Shown piece after piece: positions 23,633-33,211 of a stretch of DNA of 64,000 bases (position 1 is its first letter; each line of letters starts with the position of its first letter). The notes beneath the pieces were generated by a model that saw nothing but the letters and a program-made list of their open reading frames with translations, did not search any database and was not told the DNA's origin. Both the position numbers and the translations under genes were made by a program. The stretch comes from Flavobacterium sp. 9AF. Its GTDB lineage: Bacteria; Bacteroidota; Bacteroidia; Flavobacteriales; Flavobacteriaceae. Location: positions 391,871-455,870 of the forward strand of contig NZ_LR733556.1 in NCBI RefSeq assembly GCF_902506265.1, read 5' to 3'.

Positions 23633-25912
23633 ATGAATCAAAAGATATTTAAAGTGATTTTTATAATTACTTTATACTGTAATGCTCAAAATGTTTCCAA
23701 ACCTAATGATTTAGTAGATTGGATAAATCCACTCATGGGAACCGACAGTAGTTATGAATTAAGTAATGGAAACACTTATCCTTCCATTGCTTTACCTTGG
23801 GGAATGAATGCTTGGACACCACAAACTGGCAACAATGGCAACGGTTGGCAATATACCTATGATGCTAATAAAATTAGAGGATTCAAACAAACACACCAGC
23901 CTTCACCCTGGATGAACGATTACGGTCCGTTTTCTTTAATGCCGATGACTAAAAAAGGTACTATTGATGAAGAAGAAAGAGCCAGTTGGTTCAGTCATAA
24001 GTCTGAAATCGCCAAACCCTATTATTATAGTGTTTATCTAGCGGATTATGATGTTACTACAGAAATCACTCCAACAGAAAGAGCCGCTTCCTTTCGATTT
24101 ACTTTTCCTAAAACAGACAGTGCTTTTGTAGCCATTGATGCCTATGACAGAGGTTCGTACATCAAAATCATTCCTTCAGAAAATAAAATTATTGGTTACA
24201 GCTCGAGATATGCACGAGGAAAATTAAATAATTTCAAAAATTATTTTGTCATTGTTTTTGATACTCCTTTTATAACTACTTCACTTTGGAATGATAAAAC
24301 TAAAATTGACACAAATGAACTTTCTGGATCACATATAAGTAGTCTTGTTCATTTTATAACAAAAAATAAAAACACAATTATTCACGCTAAAGTTGCTTCA
24401 TCCTTTATCAGTTTTGACCAAGCTGAACAAAATCTAAAAGAAATTGGCTCTGACAACTTTGATACTGTTAAACAAAAAGCCAAGAAAATTTGGAATACAA
24501 CTTTAGAAAAAATACAAGTTGAAGGAGGTACAACAGACCAAGTAAGAACATTCTACTCTACCTTGTATCGTACCCTCTTTTTCCCAATGAAAATGTACGA
24601 AATTGATACTAATGGAAATATAGTTCATTATAGTCCCTATTCTGGTAAAACCATTCCAGGATATCGCTTTGCTGGAACTGGTTTTTGGGATACTTTTCGA
24701 GCACTTTACCCTTTTTTAAATTTAATGTATCCTTCCATTAATAAGGAAATGCAAGAAGGGCTACTAAACGATTATAAAGAGGGTGGTTGGTTACCCGAAT
24801 GGAGCAGTCCATCCTACAGTGACATCATGATTGGTAATAACTCAGCATCAGTTGTAGCAGATGCCTACATAAAAGGGTTGCGAGGATATGATATCGAAAA
24901 ACTGTACGAAGCACTACTTCATGGTGCTAACAATGAAGGACCACAAGCTACAGGAAGAAAAGGAGTTCAATATTATAATGAATTAGGTTATGTCCCTTAC
25001 AATGTTGACATTAATGAAAGTGCTGCTAGAACCCTAGAATATGCTTACGATGATTTTGCAATTAGTCGTTTGGCCAAATTATTGAATCGTCCACAAAAAG
25101 AAATTGAGTTGTATGAAAATAGAAGTAAAAATTACAAACATCTTTTTGATTCTGAAACAAAATTAATGCGTGGAAAAAATAAAGATGGAAAATTTCAGAA
25201 ACCTTTTAATCCTTTAAAATGGGGTGATGCATTTACAGAAGGTAACAGTTGGCATTATACTTGGAGTGTTTTTCACGATATTGAAGGATTAGCACAACTA
25301 ATGGGTGGACATCAACAATTTATCACTATGCTAGATTCTGTGTTTAAAATGGCTCCAGTTTTTGATGATAGTTATTATGGAGGCACTATTCATGAAATAC
25401 GTGAGATGCAAATTGCAAATATGGGACAATATGCGCATGGAAACCAACCCATTCAACATATGATTTATTTATACAATTATGCGGGCCAACCTTGGAAAAC
25501 ACAATATTGGGTTAGAGAAGTTATGGAACGCATGTACAAACCAACTCCAGATGGCTATTGCGGTGATGAAGATAACGGACAAACTTCTGCTTGGTATGTT
25601 TTTTCTGCTTTAGGTTTCTACCCTGTTTGTCCTGCAACGAATCAATACATATTGGGTTCGCCTTTATTTAAAAAAGTAACGTTACATCTTGAAAATGGCA
25701 AAACATTTACCATTGAAGCGCCTAATTCTAATTCGGAAAATAAATATGTTGATAAAATTAAATTAAACGGGAAAGAATACAAAAATAATTGGATTAGCCA
25801 TGAAGATATCTTAAAGGGCGGTACTTTTAATTTTATTATGAACAACATACCTAATACAAAAAGAGGAACAACAACCGATACTTTCCCTTTCTCACTATCT
25901 ACTAACAATTAA
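23633..25912 (+). CDS. GH92 alpha-mannosidase, copy 1
   Basis: 759-residue secreted glycoside hydrolase of family 92 (Ca-dependent exo-alpha-mannosidases acting on N-glycan or yeast mannan). The N-terminal beta-sandwich starts at VDWINPLMGTDSSYELSNGN. The catalytic (alpha/alpha)6 barrel carries AGTGFWDTFRALYP, EGNSWHYTW, AHGNQPIQHM and CGDEDNGQTSAWYVFSALGF, the family's signature blocks. The N-terminus has a signal peptide (about 1-19). It lies 3 bp before copy 2 in one operon; no SusC/SusD pair is adjacent, so this is not a full polysaccharide utilisation locus. Confidence 0.92.
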   Translation: MNQKIFKVIFIITLYCNAQNVSKPNDLVDWINPLMGTDSSYELSNGNTYPSIALPWGMNAWTPQTGNNGNGWQYTYDANKIRGFKQTHQPSPWMNDYGPFSLMPMTKKGTIDEEERASWFSHKSEIAKPYYYSVYLADYDVTTEITPTERAASFRFTFPKTDSAFVAIDAYDRGSYIKIIPSENKIIGYSSRYARGKLNNFKNYFVIVFDTPFITTSLWNDKTKIDTNELSGSHISSLVHFITKNKNTIIHAKVASSFISFDQAEQNLKEIGSDNFDTVKQKAKKIWNTTLEKIQVEGGTTDQVRTFYSTLYRTLFFPMKMYEIDTNGNIVHYSPYSGKTIPGYRFAGTGFWDTFRALYPFLNLMYPSINKEMQEGLLNDYKEGGWLPEWSSPSYSDIMIGNNSASVVADAYIKGLRGYDIEKLYEALLHGANNEGPQATGRKGVQYYNELGYVPYNVDINESAARTLEYAYDDFAISRLAKLLNRPQKEIELYENRSKNYKHLFDSETKLMRGKNKDGKFQKPFNPLKWGDAFTEGNSWHYTWSVFHDIEGLAQLMGGHQQFITMLDSVFKMAPVFDDSYYGGTIHEIREMQIANMGQYAHGNQPIQHMIYLYNYAGQPWKTQYWVREVMERMYKPTPDGYCGDEDNGQTSAWYVFSALGFYPVCPATNQYILGSPLFKKVTLHLENGKTFTIEAPNSNSENKYVDKIKLNGKEYKNNWISHEDILKGGTFNFIMNNIPNTKRGTTTDTFPFSLSTNN

Positions 25913-25915
25913 AAC

Positions 25916-28201
25916 ATGAAAACATTATTTTCAGCAGTTAGCTGTTTTTTTACACTGCTTATTTTTGGCCAACAAACTTCAAAAAACTTAATTCCGTTTG
26001 TAAAACCAATTATTGGAACACAACGCATGGGTCATGTTTATCCCGGTGCTACCGCTCCATTTGGAATGGTACAACTAAGTCCAGATACCGATACCATTCC
26101 TTATGCTGTTAATGGAAAATACAATCCCGATGTATATAAATATTGTGCGGGTTACCAGTACGATGACAAAACTATAGTTGGTTTTAGCCATACCCATTTT
26201 AGTGGAACAGGCCATTCCGATTTAGGGGATTTCTTAATTATGCCAACAACAGGAAATTTACAATTAAATCCGGGAACAGCAAAAGCACCTTCAAAAGGGT
26301 TTAGATCTACTTTTTCTCATGAAAATGAAGTTGCTGAAGCAGGATATTACAAAGTGAAACTAGATGATTACGATATTACAGCAGAATTAACAACTTCTAT
26401 TCGTGTAGGTATGCATCAATACACCTTTCCAAAAACCGATCAAGCTCATATTATTTTAGATTTAATGGCTGGAATTTACAATTATGACGAAAAAAATGTT
26501 TGGACTTACATAAGAGTTGTAAATGATACTTTGGTAACGGGTTATAAACAAACCAATGGTTGGGCTAGAACCAGAACAGTCTATTTTGCCATGAGTTTCT
26601 CCAAGCCTTTTAAGAATTATGGTCAGAAAAACTTTGATGAAAAACAAGTATACCGAGGTTTTTGGAGAAAATTTGATCAAGAAGATAATTTCCCAGAAAT
26701 AGCGGGTAAAAAAATAAGAATGTTTTTTGATTTTGATACAGAAGCAAATGAAAAAATTAAAGTTAAATTTGCTTTATCACCTGTAAGTCAAAAAAATGCT
26801 CTTCAAAATTTAATAGAAGAAATACCGCATTGGGATTTTGAAAAAGTAAAAAAACAAACACAAGATGACTGGAATCAAGAATTAAATAAAATCCAAGTTG
26901 ATGCCACTCTTGATGATAAAACCAACTTCTACACCGCTATGTATCATGCTTTTATAACACCTACTGTTTATCAAGACAGAAATGGAGAATACAAAGGGTT
27001 AGATCAAGATGTACATCAAACTAATGATTTTACCAATTATACTACTTTTTCACTTTGGGATACGTATAGAACCTTACATCCATTATTTAATGTTCTCCAA
27101 CCCAAAAGAAATGCAGATATGGTGGCTTCTATGATAGCTCATTATGACCAAAGTAGTTTACATATGCTTCCTATTTGGAGTCACCATGCGAATGACAATT
27201 GGTGCATGAGTGGTTATCACAGTGTATCTGTAATTGCAGACGCTATCTTAAAAGGAACGTATACAGGTGATGCAGAAGCTGCTTTAAATGCTTGTGTAAT
27301 TACAGCAAGGAAGCGCAATTATGAAGGAATTGGTTACTATATCGACAAAGGGTATATTCCAGCCGAAAAAAGTGGTATTTCGGTTTCCAATACTTTAGAA
27401 TATGCCTATGACGATTGGACTATTGCACAATTGGCAAAAAAATTAAATAAGACTGATATTTACAACGAGTTTATACAACGTTCCGAAAATTGGAGAAATA
27501 ATTTCAATCCGGTTTCAGGTTTTATGGAACCCAAATTAGCCAATGGAACATTCAAAAAAGATTTTGATGCTTATAGTACTCATGGGCAAGGATTTATTGA
27601 AGGAAACAGTTGGAATTACAGCTTTTTTGTACCGCACAATCCTGCTGCATTGGTAACAATTATGGGAGGCAAAAAACAATTTGGTAAAAAATTAGACACC
27701 CTTTTCACCATGCATTTATCTGATGCTTTCTTTGCAGAAACCGAAGACATCACAAGAGATGGAATTATAGGAGGTTATGTACACGGAAATGAGCCTGCAC
27801 ATCATGTTGTTTATTTGTATAATTGGGCAGATCAACCTTGGAAAACGCAAGAAAGAGTGCGTCATATATTAAAAATGCAATACAAACCTACACCAGATGG
27901 TTTAGGAGGAAATGACGATTGCGGACAAATGAGTGCTTGGTATATTTTCAGTGCTATGGGGTTTTATCCAGTAGCTCCAGGTTCTTTAGAATACGCTATT
28001 GGTAGTCCTTTAATTAACAATGCAATCATTCATTTAGAAAATGGGAAAACTTTTGAAGTTGTTACTCAAAACCAATCAGAAACTAATCCATATGTAAAAA
28101 GAATTATCCTGAATGGAAAAACGTTAGATCGTTATTACATTACCCATGATGAAATTATGAATGGCGGAAAAATAACCTTCATAATGAGTTCTAAAAAATA
28201 A
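25916..28201 (+). CDS. GH92 alpha-mannosidase, copy 2
   Basis: 761-residue GH92 enzyme with signal peptide (KTLFSAVSCFFTLLIFG). Blocks: VKPIIGTQRMGHVYPGAT, GFSHTHFSGTGHSDLGD, FSLWDTYRTLHPL, EGNSWNYSFF, VHGNEPAHH and GNDDCGQMSAWYIFSAMGF. It is clearly diverged from copy 1, and its N-terminal HFSGTGHSD motif places it in the more typical GH92 branch. The two probably split different mannose linkages. It ends directly against the convergent HxlR gene, with no spacer. Confidence 0.92.
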   Translation: MKTLFSAVSCFFTLLIFGQQTSKNLIPFVKPIIGTQRMGHVYPGATAPFGMVQLSPDTDTIPYAVNGKYNPDVYKYCAGYQYDDKTIVGFSHTHFSGTGHSDLGDFLIMPTTGNLQLNPGTAKAPSKGFRSTFSHENEVAEAGYYKVKLDDYDITAELTTSIRVGMHQYTFPKTDQAHIILDLMAGIYNYDEKNVWTYIRVVNDTLVTGYKQTNGWARTRTVYFAMSFSKPFKNYGQKNFDEKQVYRGFWRKFDQEDNFPEIAGKKIRMFFDFDTEANEKIKVKFALSPVSQKNALQNLIEEIPHWDFEKVKKQTQDDWNQELNKIQVDATLDDKTNFYTAMYHAFITPTVYQDRNGEYKGLDQDVHQTNDFTNYTTFSLWDTYRTLHPLFNVLQPKRNADMVASMIAHYDQSSLHMLPIWSHHANDNWCMSGYHSVSVIADAILKGTYTGDAEAALNACVITARKRNYEGIGYYIDKGYIPAEKSGISVSNTLEYAYDDWTIAQLAKKLNKTDIYNEFIQRSENWRNNFNPVSGFMEPKLANGTFKKDFDAYSTHGQGFIEGNSWNYSFFVPHNPAALVTIMGGKKQFGKKLDTLFTMHLSDAFFAETEDITRDGIIGGYVHGNEPAHHVVYLYNWADQPWKTQERVRHILKMQYKPTPDGLGGNDDCGQMSAWYIFSAMGFYPVAPGSLEYAIGSPLINNAIIHLENGKTFEVVTQNQSETNPYVKRIILNGKTLDRYYITHDEIMNGGKITFIMSSKK

Positions 28202-28546
28202 TTATATAGTGGTTTCCAATTCATTTTTCACTACATAATCACCCCATTTAGCCATTTCTTGCAAAAGTGGAATAAGCGTTTTTCCAAAATCGGTTAATGA
28301 ATATTCCACTTTTAAAGGAGGCTTTGTAGTATATACCTGCCTTTGAATCACACCATCAGCTTCTAGGTCTTTTAACTGCAAACTCAAGGTGCGTTCGGTA
28401 ACATCTTTCATTTTTTTTCGTAGTTCATTGTAACGTAAAGGTTCTTTAATCAAATAAAATAAAATCACCGATTTCCACTTACCACCAATAATCCCCATCG
28501 TAACACTGGTACAACAAGGATATTCTTTTCCTTTTACTGTATACAT
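28202..28546 (-). CDS. HxlR-family transcriptional regulator
   Basis: 114-residue winged-helix regulator: CCTSVTMGIIGGKWKSVILFYL, LRYNELRKKM, TERTLSLQLKDLEADGVI and VEYSLTDFGKTL are the family's standard blocks. Cysteines near the N-terminus (Cys-Cys) are typical and may sense thiol-reactive compounds. It is divergent from the nitroreductase at 28661, its likely target. Confidence 0.92.
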   Translation of the reverse strand: MYTVKGKEYPCCTSVTMGIIGGKWKSVILFYLIKEPLRYNELRKKMKDVTERTLSLQLKDLEADGVIQRQVYTTKPPLKVEYSLTDFGKTLIPLLQEMAKWGDYVVKNELETTI

Positions 28547-28660
28547 ACTTTTATTTTTTATTAAATTTAAACTATCCTTTTTGACCGTTATTGCACAACA
28601 AAAATACTATACTTACTTTTGTAACTATAAAAAATATAGTATAAATCAAATCACAAAAAT

Positions 28661-29260
28661 ATGAGTTTTATTGCAGCTATACAAGAGCGTTACACGACAA
28701 AAAAATACGATGCTTCTAAAAAAATTGAAAAAAAAACCTTAGAACAATTAAAAGAAATTGTAAGACTGAGTCCGTCCTCAATAAACAGTCAACCTTGGAA
28801 ATTTACTTTTATTAGTGATGAAAAAACCAAAAACGAATTAGCCAAAGCATCTTTTTTTAATGATACCAAAGTAATCAATTGTGATACGCTAGTTGTTTTT
28901 AGCCGAATTGATAGTATTGTCGAGTTTGAAAAACAAATTCAGGCCACACTTCCAGAAGGTGCTGTAGGATATTACAACCAATTTATTAAACCTTTACCGG
29001 AAGCAGAAATAAAAGCATGGTTTGACAAACAAGTATATTTAGCTCTAGGCGTTTTCTTGAGTGCTTGTGCAGCAATGCATATCGATTCTACTCCAATGGA
29101 AGGTATCGAACCCTATAAATATGATGCAATTCTAAAATCTGAAAATCATCATGCCTTAGTAGCTGTTGCTATTGGTTATAGGGATATTGAAGATGCCAAT
29201 CAACCCCAAATAAAACCAAAATCGAGAAGAGGAATTGAAGAAGTTGTTAAAACTGTTTAA
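28661..29260 (+). CDS. NfsB-type NAD(P)H nitroreductase
   Basis: 199-residue FMN enzyme. YTTKKYDASKKI at the start, RLSPSSINSQPWKF (FMN site, about 35-48), the ALGVFLSACAAMHIDSTPMEG block and AIGYRD later identify the NfsB/NfnB subfamily, which reduces nitro compounds and quinones with two electrons. It is divergent from the HxlR regulator and probably repressed by it. Confidence 0.9.
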   Translation: MSFIAAIQERYTTKKYDASKKIEKKTLEQLKEIVRLSPSSINSQPWKFTFISDEKTKNELAKASFFNDTKVINCDTLVVFSRIDSIVEFEKQIQATLPEGAVGYYNQFIKPLPEAEIKAWFDKQVYLALGVFLSACAAMHIDSTPMEGIEPYKYDAILKSENHHALVAVAIGYRDIEDANQPQIKPKSRRGIEEVVKTV

Positions 29261-29285
29261 TTCAATTTGAAAATAAATTAATATA

Positions 29286-29315
29286 AAGCGTAAACTAATT
29301 TTGTTTGCGCTTTTT
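29286..29315 (+). terminator. Terminator of the nitroreductase gene
   Basis: AAGCGTAAAC and GTTTGCGCTT form a stem (one T-G pair) followed by T residues. Confidence 0.7.
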
Positions 29316-29387
29316 CATTATAAATCACCTATTAATCTAACTATTTTGTTTATATTTCAAAATTAATTCATGCTTTATCAATACAAT

Positions 29388-29867
29388 ATGGCACATACTA
29401 TTAATGGAATTATTACTAGTTTTAAATATGATGGAAAATTGCCACATGTTAACTTAGTTGGAAACTATTATTTAATAACATTTGTACCAAAATATAGTTC
29501 TAGTTATTCTGAAAAAAAAATTGAACCTTTTCAAGAATTAACTTCAGAAATTAAACAAGTTATAAAAGAATTGTCTTTCAAGGGCAAATGTATATATATT
29601 GAAACCGATTATTTTGGTGGTCCAGGTTATCAAATGTCCATGATTTGGGAAAATGGAAAAGCTGTTTCAGAGCCTCTTATTTCATATGATATGATTGAAA
29701 ATCCAAAAACACCTGAAAAAGCAAAATTAGTAACTAATGCCATTAATATTGCATTACATCACATAGGCATTTACACTCATGAAAACAAAGATGAATTTGA
29801 CACAGTTAGACTAGGAGACTATCGTTCTTATGAAGATGTGATGGAAGAATTTTTGAAAACTAAATAA
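29388..29867 (+). CDS. Hypothetical protein
   Basis: About 159 residues from ATG 29388 (an ATG at 29370 would add six residues). No signal peptide or membrane segment. Readable features include GKCIYIETDYFGGPGYQMSMIW and a C-terminal GDYRSYEDVMEEFLKT, suggesting a soluble alpha/beta protein, perhaps an immunity-type or accessory protein. I recognise no family. It is followed by a decayed gene. Confidence 0.65.
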   Translation: MAHTINGIITSFKYDGKLPHVNLVGNYYLITFVPKYSSSYSEKKIEPFQELTSEIKQVIKELSFKGKCIYIETDYFGGPGYQMSMIWENGKAVSEPLISYDMIENPKTPEKAKLVTNAINIALHHIGIYTHENKDEFDTVRLGDYRSYEDVMEEFLKTK

Positions 29868-29889
29868 AGTAAGATAAGATTTAAAAACT

Positions 29890-30243
29890 TTGAAAATAAA
29901 ACTAGTTCTATTTATATTATTTATAACTTTAAGTTACCCTAATTGTTTTTCACAAACTAAAAGTTGTGATACTATATATGATTCAAAAGAAATAAAAGCA
30001 CATTATAAAAAATTGAATTAGAACTAAATAAATTTGTTATTAAACAGCTAATACCAATAATTGTAAAATGTAGAGAAAAAAATCATTATACTATTTCTTC
30101 TTTTTTTTATGTATTTAACGATTGATTCTAATGGGAAGATTATAGCTATTAAATTTGCATGAACTAAACTTAGTGAAGCTTGTAAAAAAAATTATAAAAG
30201 AACTTTTAACTATGGAAGGATAGCAACCCGCTTTACTGAATAA
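29890..30243 (+). pseudogene. Remnant of a small secreted-protein gene
   Basis: A TTG-initiated frame gives a good signal peptide (KLVLFILFITLSYPNCFSQ) and stops at 29999-30021 after KAHYKKLN. The coding sense continues in a second frame (ELNKFVIKQLIPIIVKCRE..., stop after YVFND). It then continues in a third (LTIDSNGKIIAIKFA), and after a TGA in KLSEACKKNYKRTFNYG, ending at TAA 30241. At least two frameshifts and one stop break it. The DSNGKI piece recalls TonB-like C-terminal proteins, but I would not name it. Confidence 0.6.
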
Positions 30244-30308
30244 CCAACTCGTTTGCAGTATCTATATTTTACCAATACATTGTTTAAAAAGACAATAAAA
30301 ATCATTTA

Positions 30309-31352
30309 TTACTCTCTAAACCTTAACTCCACTACTCTATTTTTACCTGCTGCATAGGCTATCGAATCATTAAGAAATCGCAACGTATATAAATCATTAT
30401 CTTTTGCTAATTTTTTCCAAGTTACACCACTATCATTTGAAAAATGTATGCCTGTTCCTCCTACACAAACTAACGATTTTCCATCACTTTTGGGTACAAA
30501 TTGAACACAAGATGCATATCCAAAGCCCTCATTTCGTCCTACCAATTTCCAAGTTTTACCACCATCATTTGTAATAGCTTTATTGTCAATATTGGCTTCT
30601 TGTTTTTCATAATCTCCTCCAGCAATAAAACCTATCTTTTCATTATAAAAATCGGCAGTAAAAATACCCGTCATTGCTTTTCCTTGTACAATAGGAGTTT
30701 CATATACTTGCCAAGTAATTCCTTTATCTTCACTAACAAAACAACGCGCTTTTTTCCCACCAGAAACAATAAAAATTTTGCTTCCACGTAAGATAACATT
30801 CGTATTACTCGCAGCAAATGCGGCTTCACCTTCTGTTACTTTAGGCAATTTTTCACAAGGTATTTTCTGCCAAGAATTGCCTCCATCATGAGTAATAATA
30901 ATATTCAAGCAATCTAAAACAGGATCACCCATTGCTACACCGAAAGAATCATCTAAAAATTGCATACTGTCGTAAAATACTTTTTCATCTACTTCATGAT
31001 ACACCAATTTTACCACTGTTTTATCTTTACTAATCTTGTACAACAAACCTGGATTAGCTACACTCAATACAAAAATAGCTTCTTTCGTTTTAGCTATACT
31101 TCTAAATTCTGGATGCAATGAATCCTTTGCTATTCTTCCTCTAAATTTCTTTTGGGTGACTAAATCTATCGCTCCATATTTTCCATTATTACCTGCAAAC
31201 CATAATTCGTTACTATCTATAGCTATAGCTCTTATACTAATAGAATCGTTATGAATATCTTTTAAAAAAACACTATTAATGGTTATTAAGGATTTATCTG
31301 AACAAGCCGTAAATAGTATTGGTAAACAAAAAAATAATAGTAATTTTTGCAT
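30309..31352 (-). CDS. Ycf48/BNR-like beta-propeller lipoprotein
   Basis: 347 residues: lipoprotein signal (lipobox LFTAC, Cys 17), then repeated Asp-box-like turns with DGGNSWQKIP, EDKGITWQVYE, DGGKTWKLV and DSGVTWKKL, spaced as in a beta-propeller like photosystem assembly factor Ycf48. In Flavobacteria such proteins are often called oxidoreductases without evidence. The function is unknown; it is on the outer or periplasmic side. A similar lipoprotein is encoded at 33212 on the other side of hemN. Confidence 0.78.
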   Translation of the reverse strand: MQKLLLFFCLPILFTACSDKSLITINSVFLKDIHNDSISIRAIAIDSNELWFAGNNGKYGAIDLVTQKKFRGRIAKDSLHPEFRSIAKTKEAIFVLSVANPGLLYKISKDKTVVKLVYHEVDEKVFYDSMQFLDDSFGVAMGDPVLDCLNIIITHDGGNSWQKIPCEKLPKVTEGEAAFAASNTNVILRGSKIFIVSGGKKARCFVSEDKGITWQVYETPIVQGKAMTGIFTADFYNEKIGFIAGGDYEKQEANIDNKAITNDGGKTWKLVGRNEGFGYASCVQFVPKSDGKSLVCVGGTGIHFSNDSGVTWKKLAKDNDLYTLRFLNDSIAYAAGKNRVVELRFRE

Positions 31353-31579
31353 TTTTGAAGAATTTTATTACGAATTTACAACTTATTTTTAATTATTTAG
31401 TAATATGAACTCTTTCGGTTAGAACCTAGTAGATACCCAACCAATTGAATATACTAATAACTTCTCGATACTTCGACTGACCGCTCATTAGATAAAAGAA
31501 AGTTGTAATAAATATAATATAACAAATTAAAAACAAATAATTGTTATCAAAAAAATCAGTACTAATTACTGAATGCTTA

Positions 31580-31643
31580 TCAATTTCTACTTTCGACTTT
31601 TCACTTTCAACTTTTGACTTTCGACTTTTGACTTTCGACTTCC
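31580..31643. repeat. Tandem (ACTTTTGACTTTCG)n simple repeat
   Basis: About four diverged copies of a 7+7-bp CTTTCGA/CTTTTGA word. Spurious frames through it encode SKVESEK-like repeats. It fills part of the 350-bp spacer before hemN; the rest of that spacer shows only AT-rich DNA and the box at 31646. Confidence 0.65.
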
Positions 31644-31645
31644 AC

Positions 31646-31689
31646 ATGATATTTATCATTTTTAGCCTGCAACTGTCTGTTTACTTTTG
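31646..31689 (+). promoter_or_regulatory. Fnr-type box and -7 box of hemN
   Basis: ATGAT-ATTT-ATCAT (31646-31659) has the TGA-N6-TCA core of Crp/Fnr sites. A perfect -7 box TACTTTTG lies at 31682-31689, its G 36.5 bp from the box centre, predicting a start near 31693 and the box at about -40.5, an activator position. Confidence 0.72.
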
Positions 31690-31704
31690 AATAAATTTTG
31701 TACC

Positions 31705-33063
31705 ATGAGTTTGATTCAAAAATATAATGTTCCTGGACCAAGATATACCAGTTATCCCACAGTTCCTTATTGGGAAGAAAATTTATTTACAATAGATCAA
31801 TGGAAAAAAAAATTGAAAGAATCATTTATAAGTTCTAATAGTAATGAAGGGATTAGTTTATATATACACTTGCCTTTTTGTGAAAGTCTATGTACTTTTT
31901 GTGGTTGCAATAAAAGAATCACGAAGAGACATGATGTAGAACATCCTTATATTACTGCAGTATTAAAAGAATGGGAATTATACTGTGAATTATTACCACA
32001 AAGACCACAAATTAAAGAAATCCATCTAGGAGGAGGAACTCCTACATTCTTTTCTCCAGAAAACCTAACATTACTTATAAATGGATTATTTATAAATGCA
32101 GATAAAGCGGAAAACTATGAATTTAGCTTTGAAGGACATCCTAATAATACGACATATGAACACCTGCAAACTTTATATCATTTAGGTTTTAGAAGAGTGA
32201 GTTTTGGAGTACAAGATTATGCTGAAAAGGTACAAAATGCCATTCATAGAAAACAATCGTTTCACAATGTAGCCAAAGTAACTTTTTGGGCGAGAGAAAT
32301 TGGTTATACCTCTGTTGGTCACGATTTAATTTTTGGACTACCTTTTCAAACCTTAGAAAATGTACTAGATACCATTGCAAAAACTAATTCTTTACAACCC
32401 GATCGATTGGCTTTTTATAGTTACGCACATGTTCCTTGGATTAAAGGTAACGGTCAACGTGGGTTTAATGATGAAGATTTACCAAAGGACGAGATTAAAA
32501 GAGAATTATATGAACAAGGCAAATTAGAACTTCTACACCGAAAATACATTGAAATAGGAATGGATCATTTTGCTTTAAAAAATGATAGCATGACTACTGC
32601 TTTTAAAAAAGGAATGTTACATCGCAATTTTATGGGTTATACTGCTTCTAAAACAGAAGTTATGATTGGGTTGGGTGTTTCGTCTATTAGTGATTCATGG
32701 ACCGCTTTTGCGCAAAATGCAAAAACAATTGAAGAATATTATTCGAAATTAGACCAAGATGAATTACCTATTTTTAGAGGACATATTTTAACTCAGGAAG
32801 ATTTAATTATTCGCAAACACATACTCAATTTAATGTGTCAATTTCAAACTTCATGGAAAACACAAGATTCTTACTTTCCAGAAATAGAAATCATTCTAGA
32901 TTCTTTGTATGAAATGGAGCATGATGGCTTATTAAAAATTAATGACAAGACAATCATAGTAACGGAAAAAGGAAAACCTTTTGTTAGAAATATTTGTATG
33001 GCATTTGATTTACGATTAAAAAGAAAAGCACCACAAACGCAATTATTCTCAATGACAATATAA
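31705..33063 (+). CDS. hemN: Oxygen-independent coproporphyrinogen III oxidase
   Basis: 452-residue radical-SAM enzyme converting coproporphyrinogen III to protoporphyrinogen IX without oxygen. NVPGPRYTSYPTVPYW opens it; LPFCESLCTFCGCNK gives the CxxxCxxC cluster motif plus the extra Cys of true HemN; GGGTPTF, SVGHDLIFGLP and GLGVSSIS follow. Length matches HemN (about 457), not the shorter HemW. ATG 31705 is used because the earlier TTG lies upstream of the predicted transcription start. Regulation by the Crp/Fnr protein of the cbb3 cluster is inferred from the box at 31646. Confidence 0.93.
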   Translation: MSLIQKYNVPGPRYTSYPTVPYWEENLFTIDQWKKKLKESFISSNSNEGISLYIHLPFCESLCTFCGCNKRITKRHDVEHPYITAVLKEWELYCELLPQRPQIKEIHLGGGTPTFFSPENLTLLINGLFINADKAENYEFSFEGHPNNTTYEHLQTLYHLGFRRVSFGVQDYAEKVQNAIHRKQSFHNVAKVTFWAREIGYTSVGHDLIFGLPFQTLENVLDTIAKTNSLQPDRLAFYSYAHVPWIKGNGQRGFNDEDLPKDEIKRELYEQGKLELLHRKYIEIGMDHFALKNDSMTTAFKKGMLHRNFMGYTASKTEVMIGLGVSSISDSWTAFAQNAKTIEEYYSKLDQDELPIFRGHILTQEDLIIRKHILNLMCQFQTSWKTQDSYFPEIEIILDSLYEMEHDGLLKINDKTIIVTEKGKPFVRNICMAFDLRLKRKAPQTQLFSMTI

Positions 33064-33152
33064 ATCCAGAATTAAAATCAATAGAAAAAATTATATATCA
33101 AGAGTTTATAAGAAATTTTACTTCTTAACTATAAATTAATACTTGTAAGGTT

Positions 33153-33170
33153 TAATTTTGTGTAATTTTG
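33153..33170 (+). promoter_or_regulatory. Two tandem -7 boxes
   Basis: TAATTTTG occurs at 33153-33160 and again at 33163-33170; either could start the transcript of the lipoprotein gene at 33212. Confidence 0.45.
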
Positions 33171-33211
33171 TAAAATAAATCATACAAATATTTAAACCAA
33201 ATTATTTTTAA

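Noticed and set aside
31580..31643. CRISPR array
   Set aside because: Repeats are 7-14 bp, contiguous and without spacers; no cas genes in the window.
31426..31659. Minus-strand 77-codon frame with KSKVE repeats
   Set aside because: It is produced by a simple DNA repeat; the rest has no protein-like composition.
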